Both the position numbers and the translations under genes were made by a program. 16,698 nucleotides of DNA, taken from assembly GCA_958353395.1 (NCBI GenBank), contig CATWSG010000031.1:1-16698 (forward strand), in the 5' to 3' direction. Origin of the DNA: an uncultured Collinsella sp. (GTDB taxonomy: Bacteria; Actinomycetota; Coriobacteriia; Coriobacteriales; Coriobacteriaceae). Positions 7,990 to 15,080 of the stretch are shown piece by piece; the first letter of the stretch is position 1, and each line of letters starts with the position of its first letter. The notes beneath the pieces were generated by a model. It worked only from the letters and a program-made list of their open reading frames with translations, searched no databases and was not told the origin of the DNA.

Positions 7990-9845
7990 TGGCAGACGAG
8001 ACCGAGACTCAGATTCCCAAGCCCACCCGCCAGCGTGGTCCCATGGGCCGCATGGGTGGCATGCGTCGTGGCGAAAAGGCCAAGGACTTTAAGGGCACCA
8101 TGAGGCAGCTGCTCGGCTATATCGGCCAACACAAGATTGCCGTGTTTGCCGCCGTCGCCTTTGCCGTGTGCTCGGTCATCTTTAACATTGTGGGACCCAA
8201 GGTGCTCGGCCAGGTTACGACCAAGCTGTTCGAAGGCCTGGTCGCCAAGGTCAACGGCACCGGCGACGTTGACTTTGACTGGATCGCCAAGACGCTCGGC
8301 TTTTTGCTCTGCCTGTATCTGGCGAGCTCTGTCTGCAGCCTGGTCCAGGGCTGGCTCATGACCGGCGTCACGCAAAAGATCTGCTACCGCATGCGCAAGG
8401 AAATCGCCGCCAAGATTGCCGTCGTGCCGATGAGTTACTTCAACGGCCACAGCAAGGGAGACGTACTCAGCCGCATCACCAACGACGTCGATACGCTGGG
8501 TCAGTCGCTCAACCAGAGCGTGACGCAGCTTATCACGTCGGTCACGCAGATTATCGGCGTGCTCATCATGATGCTCTCGATCAGCCTGCCGCTCACCGGC
8601 GTCACCGTGCTCACGCTACCGGCAGCCGCAATTATCTTGATGGTGATGATTCACTTCTCGCAGCCGTACTTCCGCGAGCAGCAGCAGGTTCTGGGCGCCG
8701 TCAACGGCATTATCGAGGAGGACTTTGCCGGCCAGAACGTCATTCAGGTGTTCGACCGCGCCGAGGCCTCGATCGAAGAGTTCGACCGTCAAAACGACCG
8801 CCTCTTTATTAGTGGCTGGCGCTCGCAGTTCCTGTCGGGCCTGATGATGCCGCTTATGAGCCTGGTGGGTAACATGGGCTACGTGGGCGTTGTCGTGGTG
8901 GGCGCACAGCTCGCACTGACCGGCAACGCCACGCCCGGCGACATCCAGAGCTTTATCCAGTACGTTCGCAACTTTACGCAGCCCGTGCAGCAACTGGGCA
9001 ACGTGAGCAACACGATGCAGTCGATGGCAGCCGCCACCGAGCGCGTCTTTGAGTTCCTGGCCGCGCCCGAGGAGGAGCAGAAAGCCGACGCGCAGATTCC
9101 CGAAAAGCGCCCCGGCCATGTGGAGTTTGATCACGTCAAGTTTGGCTATACGCCCGACAAGACCATCATCCACGACTTTAGCTGCGAGGCGCAGCCCGGC
9201 CAGACCATCGCCATCGTCGGCCCCACCGGCGCCGGCAAGACCACGCTCATCAAGCTGCTGCAGCGCTTCTACGATGTGGACGGCGGTTCGCTGCGTGTCG
9301 AGGGCGTCGACGTGCGCGACTGGGACCGCGCGGCGCTGCGCGGCGAGTTTGCCATGGTGCTGCAGGATACCTGGCTGTTTAACGGCACCATCCGCGAGAA
9401 CATCCGCTACGGACGCCCCGATGCGAGCGATGCCGAGGTCGAAGCCGCCGCGCGCGCCGCACGTTGCGACCACTTTATCCATACGCTTGCCGGCGGTTAT
9501 GACTTTATGATTAACGAGGAGGGCACTAACCTGTCGCAGGGTCAGCGCCAGCTCGTGACCATCGCCCGTGCCATTTTGGCCGACCGCCCGGCGCTGATTC
9601 TGGACGAGGCGACTTCCAACGTCGACACCCGCACCGAGGAGCTTATTCAGCGCGCCATGGATGCGCTGATGCAGGGCCGTACCAGCTTTGTCATCGCGCA
9701 CCGCCTGTCCACGATCCGCAACGCCGACGTAATCTTGGTAATTCGCGACGGCGACATCGTCGAGAAGGGCACACACGACGAGCTACTCGCCCAGGGTGGC
9801 TTCTACGCCGACCTGTATAACTCGCAGTTCGACGAGGCGGCGTAA
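7989..9845 (+). CDS. ABC exporter half-transporter with canonical catalytic Glu
   Basis: The 618-residue partner has an arginine/glycine/methionine-rich cytoplasmic N-terminus (about 13-30), six helices to about 345 and an ATPase domain (about 375-605). Seen: Walker A GPTGAGKTT (411-419), Q-loop VLQD (457-460), Walker B ALILDE with Glu540, and the switch His571 (IAHRL). Its signature is LSQGQ (515-519) instead of LSGGQ. That is the expected complement of its neighbour. The active site pairs this Walker region with the neighbour's VSGGQ; the degenerate site pairs the neighbour's Asp with this LSQGQ. The ATG at 7989 shares one base with the neighbour's TAA (TAATG), so the two are coupled and probably made 1:1. 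It exports an unknown substrate using ATP. Confidence 0.95.
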   Translation: MADETETQIPKPTRQRGPMGRMGGMRRGEKAKDFKGTMRQLLGYIGQHKIAVFAAVAFAVCSVIFNIVGPKVLGQVTTKLFEGLVAKVNGTGDVDFDWIAKTLGFLLCLYLASSVCSLVQGWLMTGVTQKICYRMRKEIAAKIAVVPMSYFNGHSKGDVLSRITNDVDTLGQSLNQSVTQLITSVTQIIGVLIMMLSISLPLTGVTVLTLPAAAIILMVMIHFSQPYFREQQQVLGAVNGIIEEDFAGQNVIQVFDRAEASIEEFDRQNDRLFISGWRSQFLSGLMMPLMSLVGNMGYVGVVVVGAQLALTGNATPGDIQSFIQYVRNFTQPVQQLGNVSNTMQSMAAATERVFEFLAAPEEEQKADAQIPEKRPGHVEFDHVKFGYTPDKTIIHDFSCEAQPGQTIAIVGPTGAGKTTLIKLLQRFYDVDGGSLRVEGVDVRDWDRAALRGEFAMVLQDTWLFNGTIRENIRYGRPDASDAEVEAAARAARCDHFIHTLAGGYDFMINEEGTNLSQGQRQLVTIARAILADRPALILDEATSNVDTRTEELIQRAMDALMQGRTSFVIAHRLSTIRNADVILVIRDGDIVEKGTHDELLAQGGFYADLYNSQFDEAA

Positions 9846-9875
9846 CAACCGGCGGCAAACAACCGCAATGCCCAG

Positions 9876-9914
9876 AAAACGGGGGCGCAGGACAACCTGC
9901 GCCCCCGTTTTTGC
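9876..9914 (+). terminator. intrinsic terminator of the marR-ABC operon
   Basis: AAAACGGGGGCGCAGG (9876-9891) pairs perfectly with 9896-9911 around an ACAA loop, and GTTTTTG ends the 3' side. It lies 31 nt past the last ABC stop. This is a textbook Rho-independent terminator. Confidence 0.95.
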
Positions 9915-10424
9915 TCTGCGACCCTCAAACCGCCTCCCCTGGGACCTGATTGACAGCCCCTTCGAGGCCCCGTGGGCAAATAATGGCAAATATGAGTACT
10001 GTTACCCTTTTAGTAACAGCCAAAACAGCCCCAAATGCCGTTTTCACGGCTTACACGCGTCCCTAAATTGATCAAACAGCCCTATAGCGGACTTATATGT
10101 GTTTGCGTTAATGAACATATTTTGCTGTTAGGTCTATTGTTTTGCGAAGGCAATATGCTACTAAGCTAGCAACCGTACTCATATTTGGCATTTTTTGCCC
10201 ACAGGGTGTTTCCTGGGGAACCGACAATAGCCTTAGGGTCCCGCGCGACGCCACTCCCTCCCGGTATCCGCCGACGTTCCCCCATATAAAACCTGCCAAA
10301 ATAAACCTGTCCCTTTTGGCAGGTTTCGGGGTGGCAAGGGCTTGCACTTTAGCGTGCGACAGCGGATAATGCCGAGCATTCGACAATACGCTTATTGCTC
10401 TTTCTATAGATTGAGGAGACCCCT
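9912..10424 (+). promoter_or_regulatory. 513-nt gene-free leader/promoter region before the DAHP synthase gene
   Basis: No convincing gene is present. It contains a perfect hairpin CTGTTAC-N7-GTAACAG at 9999-10019 and an A/T-rich part at about 10060-10160, probably the promoter zone, though I cannot assign -35/-10 boxes. Further on are a small GGCA-TTTTT-TGCC hairpin near 10187-10199, a 13-bp hairpin at 10289-10326, and a Tyr/Phe-rich frame running into the gene. The length and structure suggest leader control of the aromatic pathway, without direct proof. Confidence 0.45.
10289..10326 (+). repeat. 13-bp hairpin with a competing alternative pairing
   Basis: AACCTGCCAAAA (from 10289) pairs over 13 bp with TTTTGGCAGGTT (10314-10326), leaving a 12-nt loop. 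Inside the loop a second copy, AAACCTG at 10303-10309, can pair with the same CAGGTTT (10320-10326). The two structures exclude each other. No U-tract follows on +, so this is not a simple terminator. Confidence 0.5.
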
Positions 10425-11456
10425 ATGGCCATGGAATTCAAACGCAGGCTGCCGATCCCCATGGAGATCCGCGAGGAAATGCCACTTTCTGCCGAGCTTA
10501 CCGCCAAAAAGCAGGCATTTGACGCCGAGGTCGCCAAAGTCTTTACCGGCGAGGACGCACGTAAGGTGCTCATCATCGGCCCGTGCTCTGCCGACCGCGA
10601 GGATTCGGTGCTCGAGTATATGAACCGACTGGCCAAGACCGCCGAAGAGGTCAAGGACAAGCTCATCATCATTCCGCGCGTCTACACCAACAAGCCGCGC
10701 ACCAAGGGCACCGGCTACAAGGGCCTGCTGCACAACCCCAACCCCGAGGCTCCCGACGACCTGCTCGAGGGCGTCAAGGCCATCCGCCACATGCACCTGC
10801 GCGTTATTGAGGAAACGGGCTTCTTTACCGCCGATGAGATGCTCTACCCGTCCAACTACCAATACCTCGTCGACCTGCTGAGCTATGTTGCCGTGGGCGC
10901 ACGCTCGGTCGAGAACCAGGAGCATCGCCTGGTGTCGAGCGGCATTTCGGTACCCGTCGGCATGAAGAATCCCACTGCCGGCTCTACCACCGTTATGCTC
11001 AACTCCATTTACGCCGCGCAGGCGCACCAGAGCTTCATCTTCCGCAACTGGGAGGTCGAGTGCGACGGCAACCCGCTTGCACACGCCGTTATGCGTGGCT
11101 ACATCGGTCTCGATGGGCGCACCTACCCCAACTACCACTACGAACACCTGGAACGCCTGGCCGAACGCTATACCGAGCACGCCGGCTACGCCAACCCGGC
11201 GGCGGTCATCGACTGCAACCACGACAACTCGGGTAAGCGTCCGCTGGAGCAGTATCGCATTTGCAAGGAAGTGCTCGACAGCTGCCGCCGCAACGAGTCC
11301 ATCTCCAAGCTGGTCAAGGGCTTTATGATCGAGTCTTACCTGGAGGACGGCAACCAGCCGGTCGACGGCGGCGTCTTTGGTAAATCGATCACCGACCCGT
11401 GCCTGGGCTGGGAAAAGACCGACTACCTCATCCACGAGATCGCGGAGCGGGTGTAG
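10425..11456 (+). CDS. 3-deoxy-7-phosphoheptulonate (DAHP) synthase, class I (AroF/AroG/AroH type)
   Basis: The 343-residue enzyme condenses phosphoenolpyruvate and erythrose 4-phosphate to DAHP, the entry step to chorismate and the aromatic amino acids. Seen: GPCSAD at 52-57 with the metal-ligand Cys54, KPRTKGTGYKGLLHNPN at 90-106, GARSVENQEHR at 158-168, DCNHDNSGKRP with His266, FMIESYLEDGNQ with Glu303 and ITDPCLGW with Asp324. These four match the metal ligands of E. coli AroG (Cys61, His268, Glu302, Asp326). The length also matches AroG (350). Start: ATG at 10425 with GAGGAG six nt upstream; a second Met two codons later is possible. It is a single-gene unit between terminators. Which aromatic amino acid inhibits it cannot be told from sequence alone, so I give no aroF/G/H letter. 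Confidence 0.96.
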   Translation: MAMEFKRRLPIPMEIREEMPLSAELTAKKQAFDAEVAKVFTGEDARKVLIIGPCSADREDSVLEYMNRLAKTAEEVKDKLIIIPRVYTNKPRTKGTGYKGLLHNPNPEAPDDLLEGVKAIRHMHLRVIEETGFFTADEMLYPSNYQYLVDLLSYVAVGARSVENQEHRLVSSGISVPVGMKNPTAGSTTVMLNSIYAAQAHQSFIFRNWEVECDGNPLAHAVMRGYIGLDGRTYPNYHYEHLERLAERYTEHAGYANPAAVIDCNHDNSGKRPLEQYRICKEVLDSCRRNESISKLVKGFMIESYLEDGNQPVDGGVFGKSITDPCLGWEKTDYLIHEIAERV

Positions 11457-11457
11457 G

Positions 11458-11483
11458 TTACGGCGTTTTACCAAACGCCGTAA
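11458..11483 (+). terminator. hairpin directly after the DAHP synthase gene
   Basis: TTACGGCGTTT (11458-11468) pairs perfectly with AAACGCCGTAA (11473-11483) around TACC. It starts two nt after the stop codon. There is no U-run after it. It may protect the 3' end, with real termination at the next hairpin. Confidence 0.65.
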
Positions 11484-11532
11484 CGGCTCGACGCTGCGCG
11501 GGCCGCACCTGGACAATCTGACGTTCAACTTC

Positions 11533-11567
11533 AAGGGCGCGACCAGAAGGTCGGCGCCCTTTCGTTT
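11533..11567 (+). terminator. second terminator after the DAHP synthase gene
   Basis: AAGGGCGCGACC (11533-11544) pairs with GGTCGGCGCCCTT (11549-11561) with one bulged G and an AGAA loop. TTCGTTTG follows. Together with the hairpin at 11458 it makes a tandem terminator. Confidence 0.7.
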
Positions 11568-11571
11568 GATG

Positions 11572-11644
11572 CGGCAGTTAGGGACGCTCCTTTTCTGCCG
11601 GCAGTTTGGGACACTCCTTGGGTAGCCGTTTAAGAACGTCCCCA
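11572..11644. repeat. short degenerate repeats (GGGACGCTCCTT type)
   Basis: Two direct copies of a 21-bp unit, CGGCAGTTAGGGACGCTCCT plus T (11572-11592) and CGGCAGTTTGGGACACTCCT plus T (11599-11619), differ at two bases. A third, inverted and shorter copy, AAGAACGTCCCC, lies at 11633-11644. The set can fold as a hairpin. It resembles REP-like intergenic repeats; no associated transposase is in the window. Confidence 0.6.
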
Positions 11645-11697
11645 ACGACTACCCGGGGGAGTTGCCTTCCCTCGTGGCGGTCTTCTAGCAGAAAAAC

Positions 11698-11818
11698 CAA
11701 GTGAGTAGGCTTTTTGCAGAAGGCCGAGCACGCCCTAAAACGCCACAGCTCTGACCTGCAGTTTTATAGATCATTTGTCGCGATGTGCTCGGCAGGTTCA
11801 AAAAAGTCTACTCACTTG
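11698..11818. repeat. 121-nt element with long inverted arms (structured RNA or MITE-like)
   Basis: CAAGTGAGTAGGCTTTTT (11698-11715) is inverted at 11801-11818 with one difference that becomes a G-U pair in RNA, so all 18 positions can pair. After an 8/7-nt internal loop, GCCGAGCAC (11723-11731) pairs perfectly with GTGCTCGGC (11785-11793). The 53-nt apex has a further 6-bp option (TAAAAC 11736-11741 with GTTTTA 11761-11766). No ORF uses it. No obvious target-site duplication flanks it. It sits between two genes that each have their own terminators. Confidence 0.7.
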
Positions 11819-11841
11819 TATCTGAGACGCACCAGATAGGC

Positions 11842-11881
11842 AAAAACCACCGCGAAAGGGCCCCTGGTCCCTTCGCGGCGG
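11842..11881 (-). terminator. intrinsic terminator of the BceAB-like operon
   Basis: CCGCGAA (11850-11856) and GGG (11858-11860) pair with CCC (11869-11871) and TTCGCGG (11872-11878), leaving one bulged A. On the minus strand the stem is followed by GTGGTTTTTGCC, with five T from 11842-11846. It lies about 40 nt past the permease stop at 11920. Confidence 0.85.
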
Positions 11882-11919
11882 TCATACGCCTCTGATTTTG
11901 CGACGATTTTGCCCGCTTG

Positions 11920-14157
11920 CTACTCGCTGTAGCGGGTGGCTATGGCGGCTCGCACCATGCCGGTGCTCATGAGGTAGGTCACCAGGAAGTAGCCACCGTA
12001 TGCTGCCAGGAAGATTGCGCAGGTGAGGCCCACGGTGCCGCCGATGCTCATATTTCCGAATATGCTCACCATCTCGATGATCACCTTAAGTGCCACAAAG
12101 GAGTGCGCCAAGCCCACCGCCAACGGGAACAGGAAGAATACCGCTTGCTGCGCCATCACCGAATGGCGAATCTGGCGGTCGTCACAGCCGATCTGTGCCA
12201 GCACACGATAGCTGCGGCTGCCGTCGGCCACGTTGGAGAGTTGCTGGATCGACAGAATCGCCGCGCATGCAACAACCAATACAAAGCCGATGTAGATGGC
12301 TAGGTAGCTAATCAAGCCGTTCATTTGCGCTGCTTGCGTGTACATCTCGGAGCGTGTGATGAAGGTTCCCCACGACCCCGGCTCCTTGCCGTCAACGAGC
12401 AGATTGTCGAGCAGAGTGTATTTAATGCTCTCGTCTGCCTCGGTCGTATCCATCCCCTGTTTGTAGTTAACGAGCAGGCCACTGGAATACGGCTGCAGAT
12501 TAAGTTGGGACAACAGCTCGTCGGCAACGACGACGGTACCCGGATTACTGCCCATCGCCGAGTTGGCGATGGCCGCCGTATCTTCGTCCGACTTATCGGC
12601 TGCGGGCTTGAGCTCATGTCCGCCCAAGGTGAGGGTATGGCCGCCAGCCATATACTTGGTGTACATGTCGACCAGCTCGCCGCCCATATCACACGTGAGC
12701 AGATACTGGTCGTGACCGATATGCACCGGCTCCTCGCCCATCATCTGACGCAGTTTGTTGTACTGGCTCGCCGGCGTCACAAACAGATCCATCGCATCGG
12801 CATTGCTACCCCCGAACGCCTTGGGAAGCTTTTCGCCCATGGTCTTGCACATCTCACTTGGAGTCACCGAAGGATCCGAGCCGCCAAGCGGGTAACTCAG
12901 ATACGAATCGATCTGCACATGCTCACCGGCAACATCGGCGATATTGACCTTCTTGCCGGTCTCGTCGTTGTTGTCCGCCGACTTGCCCTTAATACCGTCT
13001 GCAACGTTATCGTGATCGATACGATCGCCGTGCCATGCGGAGTACAAATCGACCGTACTATCGGCCAACACCATGCGATCGGCCTCAGACGGATTGACAT
13101 ACTCTTTGTAGTAGTCGAGCGTTTCGGGCGTGTAATAGACATACGTCTGAGACACATCAACAGGGTTATAGCGCTCCAGGTTTTCGTTCATCACGTTGGC
13201 AATCGACATACCGCACGTCACCGAAGTGATGGCCAAAAACAGGAGCATCGCGATGACGCCCATCGAAAAGCACACCGTATTGACCTTGGCCGAAAGCTGA
13301 CGCACGGTAAACATATTGAGGCCACGCCAATACACGCTGCGCAGGCTCTGCAGCAGCTTGATGAGCATGCCCGAGAGCCCCCAGAACAGGGCAAAGGTGC
13401 CCACGGTAACCATAGCGGTCGTAATACCAAACTGGTTCATGGCCTCTTGCAGCTTGCTGTCCGTCGCGGTTAGCGGGAACCCATCACGTAACAGACGGTA
13501 ATAGGCCACGCCCACAAGCGCCACGCCCACGACAAAGATGGCAATCGCAATCCAGGGGTTGCGTGTCTTGATGCTCTCGTTGCGACGCTCGGCACCCATA
13601 AGCTCGATGAGTTTGGTACGACGCACGGCGCGAAGGTTCAGCAGTAGCGTGAGCACAAACATTACGAGCATGCAAGCAAGGGTCAGGTTGAACGCATGCA
13701 CCGAGAAAAAGAAGTGGAAATTGGCGATCTGTGTCTTAAAGAGCGAGGCCGTAAAGAACGTCATGAGCTGGGAGAGTCCCACACCCAGCACAATGCCGGC
13801 GACAAAGGCCACGACCGAAACGATCACCGTCTCGAGCGCCATAATCGTGGCGACGCGCCCGCGCCCCATGCCGAGCACCTGGTACAGGCCAAACTCCTTC
13901 TTGCGGTGTTTCATGATGAAGTTATTGGCATACACCATCAAAAAGGCCATGACACCGGCCAAAAAGTACGTCAGGTTGCCGAGCATGCTGCCCATAACCT
14001 GCGCCAAGCCCTTTTCATCGATGCCGGCGATGTCGACCTGCATCGAGATGGTGTTAAAGGCATAGAAGACCGTGACGCCCAGGGTGAGCGTCAAAAGGTA
14101 GACGAGGTAGTCGCGGCCGGCGCGGCGGACGTTGCCCCAAGCGAGTTTACAGAGCAT
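11920..14157 (-). CDS. FtsX-type ABC permease, BceB-like
   Basis: The 745-residue membrane protein has the BceB/VraG layout: about seven helices in the first 318 residues, an extracytoplasmic domain of roughly 290 residues (about 320-612), then three helices at the C-terminus. It opens with MLCKLAWGNVRRAGRDYLVY, the family's usual start. It also shows KHRKKEFGLYQVLGMGRGRV and, near the end, YRVLAQIGCDDRQIRHSVMA, typical FtsX-domain turns. Such permeases, with a BceA ATPase, bind and remove cell-wall-active peptide antibiotics and signal to a sensor kinase through the large outer domain. Start: the ATG at 14155-14157 has AGGG five nt upstream and fits the family; a GTG four codons earlier (14167-14169) is possible. 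It overlaps the ATPase gene, so the two are coupled. No two-component genes are next to it in this window. Confidence 0.9.
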   Translation of the reverse strand: MLCKLAWGNVRRAGRDYLVYLLTLTLGVTVFYAFNTISMQVDIAGIDEKGLAQVMGSMLGNLTYFLAGVMAFLMVYANNFIMKHRKKEFGLYQVLGMGRGRVATIMALETVIVSVVAFVAGIVLGVGLSQLMTFFTASLFKTQIANFHFFFSVHAFNLTLACMLVMFVLTLLLNLRAVRRTKLIELMGAERRNESIKTRNPWIAIAIFVVGVALVGVAYYRLLRDGFPLTATDSKLQEAMNQFGITTAMVTVGTFALFWGLSGMLIKLLQSLRSVYWRGLNMFTVRQLSAKVNTVCFSMGVIAMLLFLAITSVTCGMSIANVMNENLERYNPVDVSQTYVYYTPETLDYYKEYVNPSEADRMVLADSTVDLYSAWHGDRIDHDNVADGIKGKSADNNDETGKKVNIADVAGEHVQIDSYLSYPLGGSDPSVTPSEMCKTMGEKLPKAFGGSNADAMDLFVTPASQYNKLRQMMGEEPVHIGHDQYLLTCDMGGELVDMYTKYMAGGHTLTLGGHELKPAADKSDEDTAAIANSAMGSNPGTVVVADELLSQLNLQPYSSGLLVNYKQGMDTTEADESIKYTLLDNLLVDGKEPGSWGTFITRSEMYTQAAQMNGLISYLAIYIGFVLVVACAAILSIQQLSNVADGSRSYRVLAQIGCDDRQIRHSVMAQQAVFFLFPLAVGLAHSFVALKVIIEMVSIFGNMSIGGTVGLTCAIFLAAYGGYFLVTYLMSTGMVRAAIATRYSE

Positions 14158-14932
14158 CGGAGCCCTCACCGCCCATCATGGCAACGACCTCCATAATGCG
14201 GTCGAAGAACTCTCGGCGGTCGGTGTCGCCGCGGCGCAGCTCGGTGAAGATCTTGCCGTCGCGGATAAACAGCACGCGGCTCGTGTAGCTGGCAGCAAAG
14301 CTGTCATGCGTGACCATGAGCACGGTGGCGCGCAGGCGGCGATTGAGGGACTCCAGGCTCTCGAGCAGCAGGCGGGCGCTCTTGGAATCGAGGGCGCCGG
14401 TGGGCTCGTCGGCCATGATCATGGTGGGGTCGGTGACGAGCGCGCGAGCCGCGGCAACGCGCTGCTGCTGACCGCCGGACATCTGGTAGGGATACTTGTC
14501 GAGCACCTGACTGATGGACAGGCGCGCTGCCACATCTTGCACGCGGGTCGAGATCTCTGCCGAGTTTGTGCGGGCGATGGTGAGCGGCAGGGCGATGTTC
14601 TCGCGTGCCGTGAGCGTATCGAGCAGGTTGGAGTCCTGGAAGATAAAGCCGAGCTCCTCGCGGCGGAACTGCGAAAGCTTAGCCTGCTTCATGCGCGTCA
14701 CGTCCTGCCCGTTGATGCGGATCGTGCCACTTGTGGCGCTATCGATGGTCGAGACGCAGTTGAGCAACGTCGACTTACCCGAGCCCGAAGCGCCCATGAT
14801 GCCAACAAATTCGCCGCGGTTGACGGTAAAGCTGACGTCGTTGAGCGCGCGGGTCACGTTGCCCAGCGCTCCATATACTTTTTCGAGATGCGCGACCTCC
14901 AGTACCGGGGTCGCCATGTGCGTGGTTTGCAT
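14147..14932 (-). CDS. ABC transporter ATPase, BceA/LolD-like (MacB family)
   Basis: The 261-residue ATPase carries Walker A GASGSGKS (47-54), Q-loop Gln99 (IFQDSNLLDTLTARENI), signature MSGGQQQR (151-158), Walker B MIMADE (171-176) with Glu176, the D-loop GALDSKS and the switch His209 (VTHD). QDSNLLDTLT followed by ENIALPL is typical of the BceA, YxdL and SalX group that pairs with FtsX-type permeases. It should energise the permease encoded next to it from the cytoplasmic side. Start: ATG at 14930-14932 with AAAGGA about six nt upstream. Its 3' end overlaps the permease start by 11 nt, so they form an operon. It is divergent from the NUDIX-Vsr gene across 148 nt. Confidence 0.94.
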   Translation of the reverse strand: MQTTHMATPVLEVAHLEKVYGALGNVTRALNDVSFTVNRGEFVGIMGASGSGKSTLLNCVSTIDSATSGTIRINGQDVTRMKQAKLSQFRREELGFIFQDSNLLDTLTARENIALPLTIARTNSAEISTRVQDVAARLSISQVLDKYPYQMSGGQQQRVAAARALVTDPTMIMADEPTGALDSKSARLLLESLESLNRRLRATVLMVTHDSFAASYTSRVLFIRDGKIFTELRRGDTDRREFFDRIMEVVAMMGGEGSDAL

Positions 14933-14942
14933 ACCGAGTCCT

Positions 14943-14980
14943 TTCTTGCGATTAGTCTACGGCATCTATAGTCGCAAGAA
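14943..14980. promoter_or_regulatory. inverted repeat abutting the ATPase ribosome site
   Basis: TTCTTGCGA (14943-14951) is inverted perfectly at 14972-14980, and TTA/TAG beside it extends the arms to 12 positions with one wobble. In the minus-strand transcript this hairpin ends immediately before AGGACTCGGT-ATG of the BceA-like gene. It could be an operator for a response regulator or an RNA structure controlling translation. A TATAGA -10-like hexamer lies inside it on the minus strand. Confidence 0.45.
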
Positions 14981-14985
14981 GACGA

Positions 14986-15047
14986 GTCGGCTACCATCGA
15001 TATGGCTTACGCTTGCCTTACCGTTGTGTAAGGTACAGGTAGCCGAC
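14986..15047. repeat. nested inverted repeats upstream of the NUDIX-Vsr gene
   Basis: GTCGGCTACC (14986-14995) is perfectly inverted at 15038-15047, and CCTTAC (15016-15021) at 15028-15033 inside it. The pair of stems fills the divergent gap and lies 33 nt before the TTG start. A 9-codon frame (ATG 15002 to TAA 15031) lies within, without a visible ribosome site. Confidence 0.5.
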
Positions 15048-15080
15048 CTGCCACGTGTTGATGTTGAGAGAGGACTCCTG

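Noticed and set aside
10141..10290. T-box riboswitch before the DAHP synthase gene
   Set aside because: AGGGTCCCGCG at about 10236 recalls the T-box core AGGGTGGNACCGCG, but it lacks the GG-N-ACC part and no specifier stem or terminator pair could be drawn.
10404..11645. 413-codon minus strand ORF opposite the DAHP synthase gene
   Set aside because: Antisense shadow; its start lies in the GGGACGCTCC repeats, and the tandem RSVPNC peptide only reflects those DNA repeats.
11842..11881. Part of the 121-nt inverted-arm element
   Set aside because: This hairpin has its own stem and a T5 run on the minus strand at the end of the permease operon, so it is a separate terminator.
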